Shown: piece by piece, positions 27,434 to 38,594 of the stretch | How the letters are laid out: each line of letters starts with the position of its first letter | Numbering within the stretch: position 1 is the stretch's first letter | Origin: RPRB01 sp035501615 | GTDB taxonomy: Bacteria > Myxococcota > Myxococcia > Myxococcales > Myxococcaceae | Length of the DNA: 64,000 nucleotides | Assembly: GCA_035501615.1 (NCBI GenBank) | Contig: DATJVY010000002.1 | Span: 1-64,000, forward strand | Direction of reading: 5' to 3' | Position numbers and translations under genes: made by a program | The notes under the pieces: generated by a model | What the model saw: the letters and a program-made list of their open reading frames with translations, nothing else | Told to the model about the DNA's origin: nothing | Database searches by the model: none

Positions 27434-27743
27434 TCCGCCACACCATCCGCAGCTCGCTCCGCGTGCGCTTGCCCAGGTAGTCGCAGAGCTCGGCCACCTG
27501 GTCCCGGCGATCGCGGTCGAAGTCCTGGAACAGCGTCCGGAGCGAGACGTCCAGCCCGGTGGCCAGCTTGTTCACCGTGTCCAGCGACGGAGAGAACCCG
27601 CCGCGCTCGATCCGCCGGACGGCGTCCACGGACAGCTCGCTTCGCTCGGCGAGCGCCTCCTGGGTGAGACCACGCGCGTGCCGGAGGATCCGAACGTGCG
27701 ATCCGAACTTGCGGCCCACGTTCAGCCGCACGGAATCTCCCAT
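27405..27743 (-). CDS. XRE-family helix-turn-helix regulator
   Basis: 112 aa from ATG 27743. The HTH_3 domain covers residues about 12-68: VGRKFGSHVRILRHARGLTQEALAERSELSVDAVRRIERGG-type, with the recognition helix at SVDAVRRIERG. The C-terminal 40 residues (LFQDFDRDRRDQVAELCDYL...) are helical and may dimerise. Its targets are unknown; an inverted repeat 19 bp upstream of its start suggests self-control. It lies downstream of the M1 peptidase operon on the same strand and overlaps the end of the kinase gene by 29 bp. Confidence 0.82.
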   Translation of the reverse strand: MGDSVRLNVGRKFGSHVRILRHARGLTQEALAERSELSVDAVRRIERGGFSPSLDTVNKLATGLDVSLRTLFQDFDRDRRDQVAELCDYLGKRTRSELRMVWRIMRAMFEET

Positions 27744-27761
27744 TCCAGCAGGGCATTCGAT

Positions 27762-27780
27762 CGGAGCCCGACCGGCTCCG
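27762..27780. promoter_or_regulatory. 7-bp inverted repeat upstream of the XRE gene
   Basis: CGGAGCC (27762-27768), spacer CGACC, GGCTCCG (27774-27780), perfect. It is 19 bp upstream of the XRE start and on the same transcript strand as the gene ending at 27908. No U-tract follows on the reverse strand, so an operator is more likely than a terminator. Confidence 0.4.
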
Positions 27781-27907
27781 GAAGGGACGATGTTCGCGCC
27801 CGGATCAGGCAGAGCGTCCACGTCTCGACAGTCGGAGGCCTCCGTCGACGCATGGGTGGAACGGTAGTCACGCCCCGCCGGGCTGCGGAGGGGTTGCAGG
27901 AACGGGC

Positions 27908-28849
27908 TCAGCCCGCCGGATGTTCGACGGCGGGCAGGTCCGGCTCCGGCGCCAGGGGGCCCGCGCCGGCCGGCGCGAGGCGCTCCACCAGGCCCGCGGC
28001 GAAGCGGGTGCCCGCCACCTGGAAGGCGAGGCGTACCCAGAGCACTCCCTGGGCGGCACCGAGGGCCAGGAGGGCGAGCCCGGCGCTCCCCTCGGGGAGC
28101 AGCGCCCGGCAACGCATGGCGAGGAGCAACGCCAGCGTCGCGACCCCGCCCAGAACCGCGTAGAGCAGCACCGCGACCGGGCTCCGGACGACGAGGCGCA
28201 CCGCACTCCAGGCGACCCACCGGGTGGCGCGTGCGTCGTCGCGGAAGAGCACCACCCGGCCCACCTCGAGGCTCAGCCTCCACAGCGCCAGGGCCAGCCC
28301 CACCAGGCCGAGGTGGAGAACGCTCCAGACGCCGAAGGGCCGGCCGAAGATCCACGTCTCCGCCGGCTGGCCGAGGAGCGTCGGAAGGCCGACGGCTCGC
28401 ATCGCCACGGCGACGAGGACCGGGACGGCCGCCGCCACCGGCAAGAGGAGCAGCAGCCAGAGGTAGAGCCGCGCGTTGCGTCCGAGGAGCCGTCCCGACT
28501 GGCCGAAGAACGCGCCCAGCCGGAACGGCCCCCCGACCGAGGCACGCCACGCCACGCCACCGGCGAGGAAGGTCTGGAGGACGACCAGGAGCAGGAGCGG
28601 GGCGCCGACCGAGGGCGTCCCTCCGGACTCGAACAGGCTCCCGAAGCTCCACAGCAGCTCGGTCGAGAGCACCGGCTTCCCCACCGCGAGCGGGGCATGT
28701 CCGTACTGCGCCAGCACCCGCGGCACCGTCGGCGCGACCATCAACCCGGCCACCACCCAGTTGGCGCAGAGGAGGACCGCCACCGTCCGCCACTCGGCGA
28801 GGCCGACCCGGAGCGCCTCGACCAGCCCTCCGGCCCGAGGCCGGCTCAC
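27908..28849 (-). CDS. Multi-pass membrane protein, function unknown
   Basis: 313 aa if started at GTG 28849, whose GTGA overlaps the stop of the M1 peptidase gene; an in-frame upstream ATG at 28900 would give 17 more residues. About six to seven hydrophobic helices, with Arg-rich loops (FGQSGRLLGRNARLYLW) resembling DUF4013/glycerophosphoryl-diester-phosphodiesterase membrane-domain proteins, but I do not recognise a firm family. It is coupled to the peptidase and likely works with it at the membrane. Confidence 0.62.
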   Translation of the reverse strand: MSRPRAGGLVEALRVGLAEWRTVAVLLCANWVVAGLMVAPTVPRVLAQYGHAPLAVGKPVLSTELLWSFGSLFESGGTPSVGAPLLLLVVLQTFLAGGVAWRASVGGPFRLGAFFGQSGRLLGRNARLYLWLLLLLPVAAAVPVLVAVAMRAVGLPTLLGQPAETWIFGRPFGVWSVLHLGLVGLALALWRLSLEVGRVVLFRDDARATRWVAWSAVRLVVRSPVAVLLYAVLGGVATLALLLAMRCRALLPEGSAGLALLALGAAQGVLWVRLAFQVAGTRFAAGLVERLAPAGAGPLAPEPDLPAVEHPAG

Positions 28850-30897
28850 AGGAGCGACCCCACGGCCGCGGCGAGCAGCTGTGCGCAGTAGAGCAGCCAT
28901 CCGGTCAGCGTGAGGACCGGCCCCGGGGTCGAGTCGAGCGTGCGGGCGTCGTTCAGCGGGTTGGCGTCCAGGGGCGCCGACGAGCCCGGATGGAGGTCCA
29001 CCCGATCCACCTTGCCCCCGGGGTACGGGCGCTCGGTGGTGATCCGCAGCCAGAGCTCGCCCGGCGGAACCTCGCGGCGGAGCCGCGTTCCGTCGCGGAA
29101 GGTCAGCCGCACGTCGAGGGGGATCGGGAGGTCGCCCCGTCGGTCCACCAGCGTCTCGCAGCGCGCGTTCGACGGCGTGCGCTCCGCCGCCCGGAAGACC
29201 GGCGTTCCCCCGTCTGCGTCGTAGAGGCCCGGTCCGCCTCCGGCCGGGACGCGGCGGCAGGCGAGCTCGGTCACGCCGTCGTCCAGGCCGGCGGTGCTGC
29301 GAAAGAGCGCGTTCCCCAGCGGGCGGAGGTCACGGCCGCTCATCTCCGAGGCCACCGCGAGAAAATCGTCGGTCCCGGGATGCCGGAACGCCCAGCGCTC
29401 GGCGTAGGCCCGCATGGTGCGAGCGAAGACCTCGCTCCCCACCTCGCGCTCGAGCGTCCGCAGTGCGAGCGACGCGCGGGTATAGGTGTTGCGGGCCACC
29501 TCGCCGCCGGTCCGGAAGCGCCAGCCGGGGCGCGCGATGCTCGACCAGAAGCGAGGAGTGGCGGGGCGGAGACGGACGTCATCGTCGGAAAAGTCGGAGT
29601 GGAGGAGCGGGCGGAGCAGCCAGCGCGTCCCGGGAGGAGCGGCGCCGGCGAAGTCGAAGCGAAGCCCGAGGAAACCGAGGATCCTGGCGGTGGCCCAGGA
29701 GTCGATCCCCTCGTCGAGCCACGCCTCCTCGAACTCGTTGGTGGCGACCATCCCCTGCCACCAGCCGTGCGCCACCTCGTGCACCGTCACCTCCCAGAGC
29801 AGGGCGTCGCGTGGCGGGACCGGGTCGGTGCGCGCGTAGGCGGTGACGAAGGTGGGGTACTCCATCCCGCCCGCGTCGCCGTTCGCTCCCACCGGCGGCG
29901 CGACGAGCGTGAGGTGCGGATAGGGGTAGGGGAGCCAGTTGCGTCCGCCGTACTCCAGCGTCGCCTTCGCGGCCGCGAGCACTTGGGCGGCGCTGGCGCG
30001 CGCGTCGCCGGGGAGCAGCACGGTGAGCGCCACCTCGGGCAGTCCGTCGCTCCGGAAGACGTCGGTCTCCTCCACCGCGCCGTCCCAGGCCGTCCAGGCG
30101 AAGTCGATGACGTCGTCCTGGTGGAACCGGTGGGTGACGGTCCCGTCGGGGTGCTCGGTCCGGCCGGTCCGGACGCCCGTGGCGCCGACCACCAGCGACC
30201 GCGGCACGCTCAGCGCGGCGTCGTAGCTGCCGAAGTCGGCGTAGAACTCGCTTGTGGCGTGGAACTGGTGGCAGTTCCAGGTCGGCGCGCGCACCCCGCG
30301 CTGCGGAGGAACCTCGAGCACGCCCAGCTTGGGGAACCACTGGCCGAAGAGCGTGAACTTGCCGAACACCCCGGTCCGGGTGGCGAGCTTCGGTGCGCGG
30401 GCATCCCAGGCGAGGTCGAGCGTCACCGTGCCCCGGGGCGGGACGGGCTCGGGAAGGGTCAGGGTGAAGACCGTCCGGTCCCTCGCGTTGTCGTCGTCGG
30501 GGTGCTCCCAGCGCAGGGTGGGCCGCACATCGGTGCCGTCCGGAAGCCGCGCCGAGCGGAGCTCCATCCAGCCCCAGTCATCCTTGCCGAAACCCTCGGT
30601 CCCGGCGCGTGCACCGCCCGAGCGGTTGTCCTCGCTGGCGAAGGTGCTGTCGGCATTCATGAAGGCGTTCCAGTACGCGTGGAACCAGAGCGTTCCCTGC
30701 GGGACGTCGGAGCGGTTGGTCCAGGTGAGCCGGGCGGTCCCGTGCACCTGGCGGCTCGCCGGTTCGTAGCGCGCCTCGATCGCGTAGCTGGCGGTACGCT
30801 CGGAGAGCGCCGGACCGATGCTCCTGCCGGCCTGGTCGAAGCGCGCGGGCGCCGGGGTCACGCCCACCAGCAGCGAGAGTACCCAGGGGAGGGTCAT
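28846..30897 (-). CDS. M1-family zinc metallopeptidase, exported
   Basis: 683 aa. Signal peptide at residues 1-17 (MTLPWVLSLLVGVTPAP). The N-terminal beta domain starts YAIEARYEPASRQVHGTARL, typical of M1. Zinc site HEVAH at residues 373-377 and Glu396, exactly 18 residues later, complete the HExxH(x18)E pattern. The usual GAMEN exopeptidase loop reads GDAGGMEYPTF (G-G-M-E-Y), as in bacterial M1-like proteins with altered specificity. A hydrophobic C-terminus (LTLTGWLLYCAQLLAAAVGSLL) may anchor it to a membrane. Downstream membrane gene is coupled by GTGA; the upstream gene ends 16 bp before its ATG. Confidence 0.88.
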   Translation of the reverse strand: MTLPWVLSLLVGVTPAPARFDQAGRSIGPALSERTASYAIEARYEPASRQVHGTARLTWTNRSDVPQGTLWFHAYWNAFMNADSTFASEDNRSGGARAGTEGFGKDDWGWMELRSARLPDGTDVRPTLRWEHPDDDNARDRTVFTLTLPEPVPPRGTVTLDLAWDARAPKLATRTGVFGKFTLFGQWFPKLGVLEVPPQRGVRAPTWNCHQFHATSEFYADFGSYDAALSVPRSLVVGATGVRTGRTEHPDGTVTHRFHQDDVIDFAWTAWDGAVEETDVFRSDGLPEVALTVLLPGDARASAAQVLAAAKATLEYGGRNWLPYPYPHLTLVAPPVGANGDAGGMEYPTFVTAYARTDPVPPRDALLWEVTVHEVAHGWWQGMVATNEFEEAWLDEGIDSWATARILGFLGLRFDFAGAAPPGTRWLLRPLLHSDFSDDDVRLRPATPRFWSSIARPGWRFRTGGEVARNTYTRASLALRTLEREVGSEVFARTMRAYAERWAFRHPGTDDFLAVASEMSGRDLRPLGNALFRSTAGLDDGVTELACRRVPAGGGPGLYDADGGTPVFRAAERTPSNARCETLVDRRGDLPIPLDVRLTFRDGTRLRREVPPGELWLRITTERPYPGGKVDRVDLHPGSSAPLDANPLNDARTLDSTPGPVLTLTGWLLYCAQLLAAAVGSLL

Positions 30898-30913
30898 CGC
30901 GAGTGCCGTCCCC

Positions 30914-31846
30914 TCAGAGCCCCGGCGGGGGCAGGTCGGTGTCGTCGCGCTCGAGGCCGGGAACCTCTTGGAGCCTCCGCGCCACCTGGGAGACGCGCGT
31001 CTCGTCCACGTCCGAGCGCACGTCGAGAGTGAAGCTCGCCTCGTCGTGGCGGTGGCCGGGGCGCACGTGGAACCGCGGCCGCGGCACCCGCTCCAGCCGG
31101 CTCACCAGCCCGTGCAGCCCGGCGTTCCAGTCCTCGACCAGCTGCTCGAGCGGCACGCCCTCGACGCGGAGCCGGTAGGCGTCGCCGGGGAGATCCTCGA
31201 CGACGATGCGTCCCTCGAGCGCGTGGCCCTTCCGGCGGAGCTCGATGCGCTGGGCCTCGGTGAGGAGCTGCTCGGGCCGGAGCGGCGCCGGAGGCGCGCC
31301 GAGCGTGTCCAGGAGCCGGGTGCGGGTCGAGGCGGTCCGCGGCGAGCGGGTGAATGCGGTCCAGTCGGAGGCCAGGCGCGACTGCCAGGCGGCAGCCGCG
31401 TCGCGCCAGCGAGCCACCGCGGCCTTCTGGTCCGGAGTGAGGAGCCCCAGCGACTCGGCCCCGGCGATCGCCTCCGGAAGGGGTAGAGGGTCGCTCCCAC
31501 TCCCGAGCGGATCCGACGACAGGAAGGCCAGCGCTCCCGATCCGTCCTCCAGCGCGACGCCGGGGGCGACCGCGAGCCGGAGCCGGCCGGCGGGGATGAC
31601 CGCGCGAAACTCCACCGGCTGGCGCGCGGCCATGCGCGCGCGGACGGCCTCGGGCGGCGCGGGCCAGGAAAGCCAGGCCGCGAACGGAGCCTCGGCGTCG
31701 ATGCGCGCCGGCAGCCGCTCGGTGTGGCGCACCCGCTGGACGCCGCCGTCCCCGCCGAGCTCGGTGACCGGGGTGCAGACCGTCGGCTCGAGGCAGACCA
31801 CGTCGGGGGACGCCGAGCGGAGCAGCACGAGGAGGAGGAGCGACAC
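30914..31846 (-). CDS. Exported protein of unknown function ahead of the M1 peptidase
   Basis: About 310 aa if started at GTG 31846, which gives a clean signal peptide (VSLLLLVLLRSASPDVVCLE); a longer frame to 31948 would run into the divergent response regulator and has no ribosome site. The mature part has no domain I recognise: a beta-rich middle (VEFRAVIPAGRLRLAVAPGVALEDG) and a helical C-terminal part (LLDTLGAPPAPLRPEQLLTEAQRIELRRKG). It is co-directional with the M1 gene 16 bp downstream and is probably in the same periplasmic unit. Confidence 0.6.
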   Translation of the reverse strand: MSLLLLVLLRSASPDVVCLEPTVCTPVTELGGDGGVQRVRHTERLPARIDAEAPFAAWLSWPAPPEAVRARMAARQPVEFRAVIPAGRLRLAVAPGVALEDGSGALAFLSSDPLGSGSDPLPLPEAIAGAESLGLLTPDQKAAVARWRDAAAAWQSRLASDWTAFTRSPRTASTRTRLLDTLGAPPAPLRPEQLLTEAQRIELRRKGHALEGRIVVEDLPGDAYRLRVEGVPLEQLVEDWNAGLHGLVSRLERVPRPRFHVRPGHRHDEASFTLDVRSDVDETRVSQVARRLQEVPGLERDDTDLPPPGL

Positions 31847-31890
31847 CGCCGTCGACGGTAGCAGGCCCCCCGGACTGTGAAGACATGTTT

Positions 31891-31902
31891 CCGGGCGCCC
31901 GG
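31891..31902. promoter_or_regulatory. Perfect 12-bp palindrome between divergent genes, before the response regulator
   Basis: CCGGGCGCCCGG at 31891-31902, flanked by TGTTT on the left and GGAACA on the right, giving an imperfect palindrome of about 23 bp. It lies 32 bp before the response regulator ATG and 44 bp from the start of the divergent exported protein. Position fits an operator; the binder is unknown. Confidence 0.35.
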
Positions 31903-31934
31903 GGAACACGGCGCGTGCGGTAGGGTGGCCGCCG

Positions 31935-32635
31935 ATGTCCGAGCACATCTCGGTGGTGTACGTCGAGGACGACCAGCGGCTCGCCCGGCTGACCCAGCGC
32001 TATCTGGAGTCGCACGGCGTGGTGGTCACCCTCGCGTCCGCCGGTCGGGAGGGGCTCGCCCAGACGCTGCGGATCTGGCCCGATGTCGTGCTCCTCGACC
32101 TCATGCTCCCCGAGGTCGACGGCGTGGAGCTGTGCCGGCAGCTGCGCGCCCGGGCCGACGTCCCGGTCATCATGGTGACCGCGCGCGGCGAGGAGGCGGA
32201 CCGCGTGCTGGGCCTCGAGGCGGGAGCGGACGATTACGTCCCCAAGCCGTTCAGCTCCCGGGAGCTCCTGGCCCGCATCCGCGCCCAGGCCCGCCGCTCG
32301 CGCGGCCGCGCCGGCCCGTCCAACCGGCCGATCACCGTGGGCCCGCTCACCGTCGACCCCGCGGCCATGCGGGTGACGCTGGGCGGGGTGGAGCTGGGCC
32401 TCACCACTTCGAGTTCAACCTGCTCAAGGTGCTGGCAGAGCGCGCGGGGCGGGTGCTGAGCCGCGAGCAGCTGCTCGACCTGGTCCACGGGAGCGCCGAG
32501 GAGGCGTTCGACCGGAGCATCGACGTCCACATCTCGCATCTGCGAGCGAAGCTCGCCGACGACGCGCGTGCCCCCCGCTGGCTGATCACGGTGCGCGGCG
32601 TGGGCTACATGCTCGCCGCGGATCGGCCGTCGTGA
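31935..32635 (+). pseudogene. OmpR-family response regulator with an internal frameshift
   Basis: Frame 1 from ATG 31935 encodes a complete receiver domain (acidic EDD at 11-13, Asp55 in VVLLDLMLPEVDG, Lys in YVPKPFSSREL) and the start of the winged-helix domain (GVELGLTT). It then runs into a nonsense tail and stops at 32459. The rest of the DNA-binding domain (FEFNLLKVLAERAGRVLSRE... DVHISHLRAKLADD... VRGVGYMLAADRPS) continues in another frame to 32635. The break is at 32405-32408, where one base is missing. Joined, the two halves form a normal 233-aa regulator whose stop overlaps the kinase GTG. Either a real inactivating indel or a base error. Confidence 0.8.
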
Positions 32636-34278
32636 CCCACGAGACGCCGGCGCTCGGCGAGCGGCCGCCGCTGCTTCGCCGGCTGGTGGTTCGCATCTAC
32701 CTGGTCTGCCTCGCGCAGCTGCTGGTGGTCGTGGCGGGCGTGGCGGTGCTGCTTCACCAGTCACGCATCCCCGAGTCGTGGCTCCGGCGGCAGGGCGAAT
32801 ACGTGGTGGGGCAGATCTTCCCCGTCCTGCAAGACCACGATGCGCTCCAGCGCGCGCTCGGTCAGCTCGGCGACACCGCCGGAGCTCGGATGACGCTCTA
32901 CGGTCTCGACCGGACGATCCTCGCCAGCAACGTCGAGCCGGTGCTACCCCTTCCGGCTGCGCTCCACGCCGAGCCGCCGATCCTGGTCCTGGCGCTGGTG
33001 CCTCCCGGTCCCCCCGGTCCGTTCGGTCATGGAGGCCGCCCCCCGCCGCCGCCCCGCCACGTCGACGGTCCCGGTGGCCTCGAGCGGCTGATCCCGCCCA
33101 TGGACGGCCCGGACCATCCTCCGCCAGGCACGTCCGGGGTGCTCGCCCCGCGGGACGGACCTCCGCCCCGGCCTCCTCCGCCGCCGTCGCAGGGCTGGGC
33201 GGTGCTCGACCTCCGCCCGCCGACGCCCCCGCCCTGGGAGCTGGCCTCGGTCGCGGGGCTGGTGCTCGTCGTCCTCGGCATCAGCTCGGCGCTCCTCGCC
33301 CGGTCCATCTCGCGGCCGCTGGGGACGCTGTCCGTGGCCGCCTCCCGGCTCGGGGCGGGCGACCTCCAGGCGCGGGCCCGGCTCGACCGCGCGGACGAGC
33401 TGGGGGAGGTGGGGCGGGCGTTCGACGGGATGGCGGAGCGGGTGGTCTCGCTCCTGCGCTCGGAGAAGGCGCTCATCGCCGGCGTGTCCCACGAGCTGCG
33501 GACGCCGCTGTCGCGCATCCGGGTGGCGCTGGAGCTGGCGGAGGAGGGCGACGTGGACACGGCCCGCGCCTCGCTGGCCGACATCACCGACGACCTGGGC
33601 GAGCTGGAGCGGCTGGTGGACGAGCTGCTCACGGCCGCGCGCCTCGAGCTCGGGCAGGCGGTGCCCGGCGCGCCGGTGCTTCGCCCGAGGGACGTCGAGG
33701 CCGCGGCGCTCGTCGCCACCGCCTCCGAGCGCTTCCTCGCCGTGCACCCCGAGCACCGGCTGGATGCCTCCGCCGTGGACTCCGCCAGGCGCCTCACCGC
33801 CGACCCGGGGCTGGTGGGGCGCATCCTCAACAACCTCCTCGACAACGCCGCCAAGTACTCACCGCCCGCGGCCGGCTGGGTGCAGCTGCAGGTCCGTGGG
33901 ACGGCGGACGCGGTGACCTTCACCGTCGAGGACCACGGCGCGGGCATCGCCTCCGAGGACCTCCCCCACGTCTTCACCCCATTCTTCCGCTCCGACCAGA
34001 GCCGGAGCCGGAGCACCGGAGGGTTCGGGCTCGGGCTGTCGCTGGCCCGGACCATCGCCGAGGCCCACGGGGGGCGGCTGGAGCTCGACTCCCATCCGGG
34101 GAGCGGGACCCGGGCAATCCTGTGGCTTCCGAGGGCTGGACCCGGGGGGACCCCTGTGGCGGGGGGCCCGATCTGGGGTAAGACGCCGCCCGTGGCCGGG
34201 GACCGGGAGGTCGGCCGCGGAGGGTCCCTGGGTACGTTCGTCGCAGCGCTGGCCGGGCGCGGGCGAAGGCGTCGCTAG
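32632..34278 (+). CDS. HAMP-domain sensor histidine kinase with Pro-rich sensor domain
   Basis: 548 aa from GTG 32632, overlapping the frameshifted regulator's restored stop (GTGA). Two membrane helices (residues about 21-42 and 205-224) enclose a periplasmic domain whose second half (about 123-190) is dominated by Pro/Gly runs. HAMP (SRPLGTLSVAASRLGAGDLQ), HisKA with His287 in AGVSHELRTPLSRIR, then NLLDNAAKYSPP, VEDHGAGI and FGLGLSLARTIAEAHGG. All catalytic boxes are intact, so the kinase itself looks functional although its partner gene is broken. A 50-residue Gly/Arg tail follows the ATPase domain. Confidence 0.9.
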   Translation: MTHETPALGERPPLLRRLVVRIYLVCLAQLLVVVAGVAVLLHQSRIPESWLRRQGEYVVGQIFPVLQDHDALQRALGQLGDTAGARMTLYGLDRTILASNVEPVLPLPAALHAEPPILVLALVPPGPPGPFGHGGRPPPPPRHVDGPGGLERLIPPMDGPDHPPPGTSGVLAPRDGPPPRPPPPPSQGWAVLDLRPPTPPPWELASVAGLVLVVLGISSALLARSISRPLGTLSVAASRLGAGDLQARARLDRADELGEVGRAFDGMAERVVSLLRSEKALIAGVSHELRTPLSRIRVALELAEEGDVDTARASLADITDDLGELERLVDELLTAARLELGQAVPGAPVLRPRDVEAAALVATASERFLAVHPEHRLDASAVDSARRLTADPGLVGRILNNLLDNAAKYSPPAAGWVQLQVRGTADAVTFTVEDHGAGIASEDLPHVFTPFFRSDQSRSRSTGGFGLGLSLARTIAEAHGGRLELDSHPGSGTRAILWLPRAGPGGTPVAGGPIWGKTPPVAGDREVGRGGSLGTFVAALAGRGRRRR

Positions 34279-34770
34279 ATGGGTCTCGTCACCGCACTCC
34301 TGCTCGCTGCCGCACCGGCACTGACTCCACCGGTGGAGTCCACGCCCGCCGCGCCCGCGTCGCGGACGGCCGAGACCGCGCTGTCGGTGGGCCTCGGCCA
34401 GCTGCGCCAGAACGGCGCCGTCGGGATGGGGCTGTCGGTCGCCCGGGGCGCGGCGGTCGATGCGCCTGCGCCGGGGAAGGCCCGCCTGGTCTACCGGCTG
34501 GAGATTCACACCACGGAGTCCGGCTTCCCCCGCTGGATCGAGGCCCGCCTGTCGCTGACCGAGGGGAAGACGACCGCCTCGAGCCTCGCGACGCCGGTGC
34601 GCTCCGATGGCCCATTCGTCGCTGCGCTGGCGTGCGTCCTGCGCTGGCTCCAGCCGCGGGACCAGCACGTCTTCACCTTCATCGGGACGTCGGGAGACCC
34701 GGCGACCACGCAGCGCCCCGACGCGGGGACACCGGCGCGCCTCACCCTCGGTTGGGGCGTGGAGTTCTGA
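34279..34770 (+). CDS. Small exported protein of unknown function
   Basis: 163 aa, starting immediately after the kinase stop codon. A short signal peptide (MGLVTALLLAAAPALTPP) is followed by a beta-rich domain without motifs I recognise (ALSVGLGQLRQNGAVGMGLSVARG... RLVYRLEIHTTESG... RLTLGWGVEF). Its position at the end of the two-component operon suggests a secreted or outer-membrane partner of that system. It overlaps the convergent EamA gene by 29 bp. Confidence 0.65.
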   Translation: MGLVTALLLAAAPALTPPVESTPAAPASRTAETALSVGLGQLRQNGAVGMGLSVARGAAVDAPAPGKARLVYRLEIHTTESGFPRWIEARLSLTEGKTTASSLATPVRSDGPFVAALACVLRWLQPRDQHVFTFIGTSGDPATTQRPDAGTPARLTLGWGVEF

Positions 34771-35761
34771 GCGCGATCGACAGCGCGCCGGTGCGCGCTT
34801 CCGCGGCGTCCCCCTGGTGCGGGGCGCCGAGCGGCCGGCCGAGCGGGTTGCCGAGCCCAGAACCCGGGACCGAGACGCGCGCAGGCGCGGGTCGGAGCAC
34901 CAGGGCGACCGCGGTCAGGATGAGCGGCAGGGCGACGATGAGCGCGTGCGGAAGCCGCTCCCCGGCGAGCGCCGCTCCGAGCACCAGCGCCACCACTGGA
35001 TTGACGTAGGCATAGCTCGAGGCCACCGGCGCCGGGACGCGGGCGAGCAGGTGCAGGTAGGCGGTGTAGGCGACCAGCGAGCCAAACACCACGAGGTAGC
35101 CGAGCGCCCAGATGGCGCGCGCGGGGATGACCGGAGGCAGCTGCTCGCCACGGAGGAGGCTCATCGCCACCAGCACCCAGGCGGCGGTGAACATCTCTGC
35201 GCCCGCAGCCATCATCCCCTTGGGCAGGTCCAGCCGCCGGCTCCAGAGCGAGCCGAAGGCCCAGGCGGCGGTGGCGAACATCAGCGCCGCGACGCCGGCG
35301 CCGCTCCCGCTCAGCTCGCTTCCGACGTTGAGGAGGACGATGCCCCCGAAGCCGAGGACCAGCCCGACCCAGTCCTTGGTCGCCGGCCAGCGTCCCCACA
35401 GCCCGCCGAAGAGCGCCATCCACAGGGGCATCGCGGAGACCATCAGCGCCGCCAGGCCCGAGCTCACCGTCTGCTCGGCGAAGGCCACGCCGCCATTGCC
35501 GCAGGCGAGCAGCAGCGTCCCGATGATCGCCGCATTGCGCCACTGCCGGAGCGTGGGAAACGGCTCGCCACGCAGCCGGGCGATGCCGAGCATCACCACC
35601 CCGGCGACGAGGAAGCGCAGTGCCGCCATCCGGAAGGGCGGAAAGCCGTCCATGGCCACCCGCATCGCGAGGTAGGTGGAGCCCCAGATGGCGTAGAGCG
35701 AGAACAGCGCCAGTCCCAGGGAGAGGCGGGATGCGGAGGGGCTGGAACCGGAGGGGCTCAT
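34742..35761 (-). CDS. EamA/DMT-family transporter (YedA-like)
   Basis: 339 aa with ten predicted membrane helices and two EamA repeats (residues about 14-145 and 160-285). Family marks are ALFSLYAIWGSTYLAMRVAMDGFPPF at the start and VASSYAYVNPVVALVLGAALAGERLP in the second repeat. DMT transporters export amino acids, nucleosides or drugs; the substrate is not readable from sequence. The 50-residue C-terminal tail is hydrophilic and not conserved. The 3' end overlaps the gene at 34279-34770 by 29 bp. Confidence 0.88.
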   Translation of the reverse strand: MSPSGSSPSASRLSLGLALFSLYAIWGSTYLAMRVAMDGFPPFRMAALRFLVAGVVMLGIARLRGEPFPTLRQWRNAAIIGTLLLACGNGGVAFAEQTVSSGLAALMVSAMPLWMALFGGLWGRWPATKDWVGLVLGFGGIVLLNVGSELSGSGAGVAALMFATAAWAFGSLWSRRLDLPKGMMAAGAEMFTAAWVLVAMSLLRGEQLPPVIPARAIWALGYLVVFGSLVAYTAYLHLLARVPAPVASSYAYVNPVVALVLGAALAGERLPHALIVALPLILTAVALVLRPAPARVSVPGSGLGNPLGRPLGAPHQGDAAEARTGALSIALRTPRPNRG

Positions 35762-35868
35762 GGTGGACGGGGGACATCCTCTCTAGCGGCCGGCCGGGGC
35801 GCATGCCGGTTCCTGCCGCTGATCTCCCTTTGCAGCCCGCCACGTGTGCTGGTTGGCTTGGGCATACC

Positions 35869-38553
<2,685 letters not shown>

Positions 38554-38594
38554 GGCCGCTCTCGAGGAAGAGCGGAGCCTCGTCGCGACCGGCC

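Noticed and set aside
32400..32412. Programmed -1 ribosomal frameshift in the response regulator
   Set aside because: A -1 slip at this point would restore the protein, but there is no X-XXY-YYZ slippery heptamer, so an indel or base error is preferred.
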